Assembly: GCA_022701845.1 (NCBI GenBank)
Contig: JAKONS010000520.1
Location: forward strand, 1-11,039
Length of the DNA: 11,039 nt
Direction of reading: 5' to 3'
DNA from: Burkholderiaceae bacterium
GTDB taxonomy: Bacteria; Pseudomonadota; Gammaproteobacteria; Burkholderiales; Burkholderiaceae
The position numbers and the translations under genes are program-made. Below the pieces are notes generated by a model. The model saw only the letters and a program-made list of their open reading frames with translations. It made no database searches and was not told the origin of the DNA. Below, piece after piece: positions 7,013 through 11,039 of the stretch. Each line of letters opens with the position of its first letter. Position 1 is the stretch's first letter.

Positions 7013-7016
7013 TATC

Positions 7017-7018
<2 letters not shown>
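7013..7018 (+). promoter_or_regulatory. Possible -10 element overlapping the annotated uvrA start
   Basis: TATCAT matches the -10 consensus at 5 of 6 bases in a very GC-rich setting, but I see no -35 element at 17-18 bases. It overlaps the ATG at 7017; if used, transcription would start near 7025 and exclude that ATG. No LexA-type CTG-N10-CAG box was found by eye upstream of uvrA. Confidence 0.3.
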
Positions 7019-10142
<3,124 letters not shown>

Positions 10143-10146
10143 GCAC

Positions 10147-10175
10147 GCGCGTCCGGCGTTCGACGTCGGATGCGC
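10147..10175. terminator. Hairpin between convergent uvrA and the unknown gene
   Basis: Arms GCGCGTCCG (10147-10155) and CGGATGCGC (10167-10175) pair over 9 positions with one G-T wobble. The 11-base loop can form a further CGT/ACG mini-stem. It lies 5 bases after the uvrA stop and 12 bases from the stop of the opposite gene. No T-run follows, so termination is inferred from position and structure. Confidence 0.5.
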
Positions 10176-10187
10176 AAGGTGGTCTTG

Positions 10188-11039
10188 CTAGGGGCGGGCA
10201 GCCATGTCGATAAAGATCCGCTCGATCCGGCGTCGGGCGGTTACGTCGAATTCCTCTTCGCTGTCGCTGGCGCCGCCCGGCGTCCTCAGGCTCAGCGAGG
10301 CGTAAAGACCATCTTTGCCATAGCTTCCGAACCAGTCGATCAGCTGCCCCAACCGGCACTGCTCGCCAAACCAGACCGGAAAATTACCGGCTATTTCCAC
10401 CGTGTAATGCCCTGGATTGAACGCGCCGTAGTCAGCGATCGTGGACTCGTCCGCACCCGCCGGGGCGGGGCAGCCGACGGAACCGGCTCCCGGCTCGACA
10501 CCATCCAGCGTTTGCTGCAGCTGCGCTTTTTGCTCGGGAGTGAGGTCGACGCGGGTGCTTTTCGAAGCGTCGGGAGCTACCGAGAACCGGTACCGATAGC
10601 GCACTGCCAGATGCGCGACGACCCGGTTCAGCTTTCCCGGACGGAGCAGGTAGACATTGTCGATGCCGTACGCACCATTGAAGAAAGCCAAATAGACACG
10701 GCCTTGCAGCCTGACCCACTGGCCGTCCTGGGCGGCGCCTCGGCCGTTGACCGAATATAGGTTCGACTCGTCGTAATCCTTGCAGCCGGGTGCGCAGACG
10801 AAGCGGTCGCCCTCACGACGCAGAAAATAGGTGTACTCCCACAGCCCGGTACCGCCCACGTACGCGTGCACTGCGAGGTCACGCCGACCACGGCCGTCGA
10901 TGTCGATCAGCAGGTAACGCAGTCCTCCGGGTTCCGCTTCTACCGAGTAGTGCGCCTTTTTCAACGCTGCCCATTCGTCGCGCGAGACGCCGGGCGGGCG
11001 ACGCTTCGGAAGCACATCGGTGTCGGCACCGCCCGCAAA
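10188..11039 (-). CDS. Protein of unknown function, probably exported (start beyond the window)
   Basis: I do not recognise a named family. The frame is open to the right edge (283 visible residues). An in-frame GTG at 11015 could be a start, but the eight residues before it (Phe-Ala-Gly-Gly-Ala-Asp-Thr-Asp) read like the beginning of a mature secreted protein, so the true start and a signal peptide probably lie outside. Visible residues 46-54 form Asp-Ile-Asp-Gly-Arg-Gly-Arg-Arg-Asp, similar to the calcium-binding loops of FG-GAP/VCBS-type repeats. There are four Cys, two of them in a Cys-x3-Cys pair (82 and 86), compatible with disulfides. The rest is rich in aromatic residues and beta-like, with no membrane helix. 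GC is lower than in the neighbours (about 52% and 63% in two 60-base lines counted by hand), so a different origin is possible. It converges on uvrA. Confidence 0.75.
   Translation of the reverse strand, partial: FAGGADTDVLPKRRPPGVSRDEWAALKKAHYSVEAEPGGLRYLLIDIDGRGRRDLAVHAYVGGTGLWEYTYFLRREGDRFVCAPGCKDYDESNLYSVNGRGAAQDGQWVRLQGRVYLAFFNGAYGIDNVYLLRPGKLNRVVAHLAVRYRYRFSVAPDASKSTRVDLTPEQKAQLQQTLDGVEPGAGSVGCPAPAGADESTIADYGAFNPGHYTVEIAGNFPVWFGEQCRLGQLIDWFGSYGKDGLYASLSLRTPGGASDSEEEFDVTARRRIERIFIDMAARP

Noticed and set aside
6952..7016. Terminator between the diguanylate cyclase gene and uvrA
   Set aside because: Several GGCC/CCGG repeats could pair, but only short or bulged stems form and there is no T-run, so I do not call a terminator.
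10170..10760. 196-codon plus-strand open frame beginning Met-Arg-Lys-Val-Val-Leu
   Set aside because: Its first residues look protein-like, but the opposite frame is open for the whole 852 bases to the window edge and has better composition and a D-x-D-G motif, so the minus strand is preferred.
11013..11015. GTG as the start of the right-edge gene
   Set aside because: The frame continues upstream to the edge with plausible sequence, and there is no Shine-Dalgarno sequence before the GTG; a start outside the window is more likely.

Overview
The window looks like chromosomal DNA of a very GC-rich betaproteobacterium, most likely order Burkholderiales. This rests on the GC content (about 77% in one line counted by hand inside uvrA), orphan Bug-type periplasmic binding proteins, and a UvrA and an MFS transporter that read like Burkholderiales proteins. 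No genus can be assigned from the sequence alone. I see no tRNA, rRNA, CRISPR array, insertion sequence or phage gene.

Positions 1-3780 (+): a tightly packed catabolic or uptake cluster. It contains the 3' part of a Bug/TctC solute-binding protein, a LigI-like metal-dependent lactone hydrolase, a second complete Bug protein and a D-2-hydroxyacid dehydrogenase. The last two junctions are 4-base ATGA overlaps, so the genes are probably co-transcribed and translationally coupled. The likely theme is capture, ring opening and redox processing of a small carboxylate or lactone; the actual substrate cannot be read from the sequence. A perfect 9-bp-stem hairpin (3781-3801) separates this cluster from the convergent MFS gene.

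Positions 3809-5352: an MFS efflux-type transporter on the minus strand, then a 344-base divergent intergenic region. This region ends in an AT-rich imperfect dyad that abuts the start of the next gene.

Positions 5353-6951 (+): a multidomain diguanylate cyclase (helical N-domain, degenerate receiver, intact receiver, GGDEF with I-site). It lies between the MFS gene and uvrA.

Positions 7017-10142 (+): a full-length uvrA (nucleotide excision repair) with an N-terminal extension and a long inter-domain linker. Its true start is uncertain.

Positions 10188-11039 (-): a convergent gene of unknown function with noticeably lower GC, open through the right edge of the window. It is probably exported and carries a D-x-D-G-x-G-x-x-D motif. 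A second hairpin lies between it and uvrA.

No clearly novel multi-gene system is visible. The items most worth a second look are the operon with two Bug proteins, the diguanylate cyclase and its start-proximal dyad, the uvrA start region, and the unrecognised exported protein.
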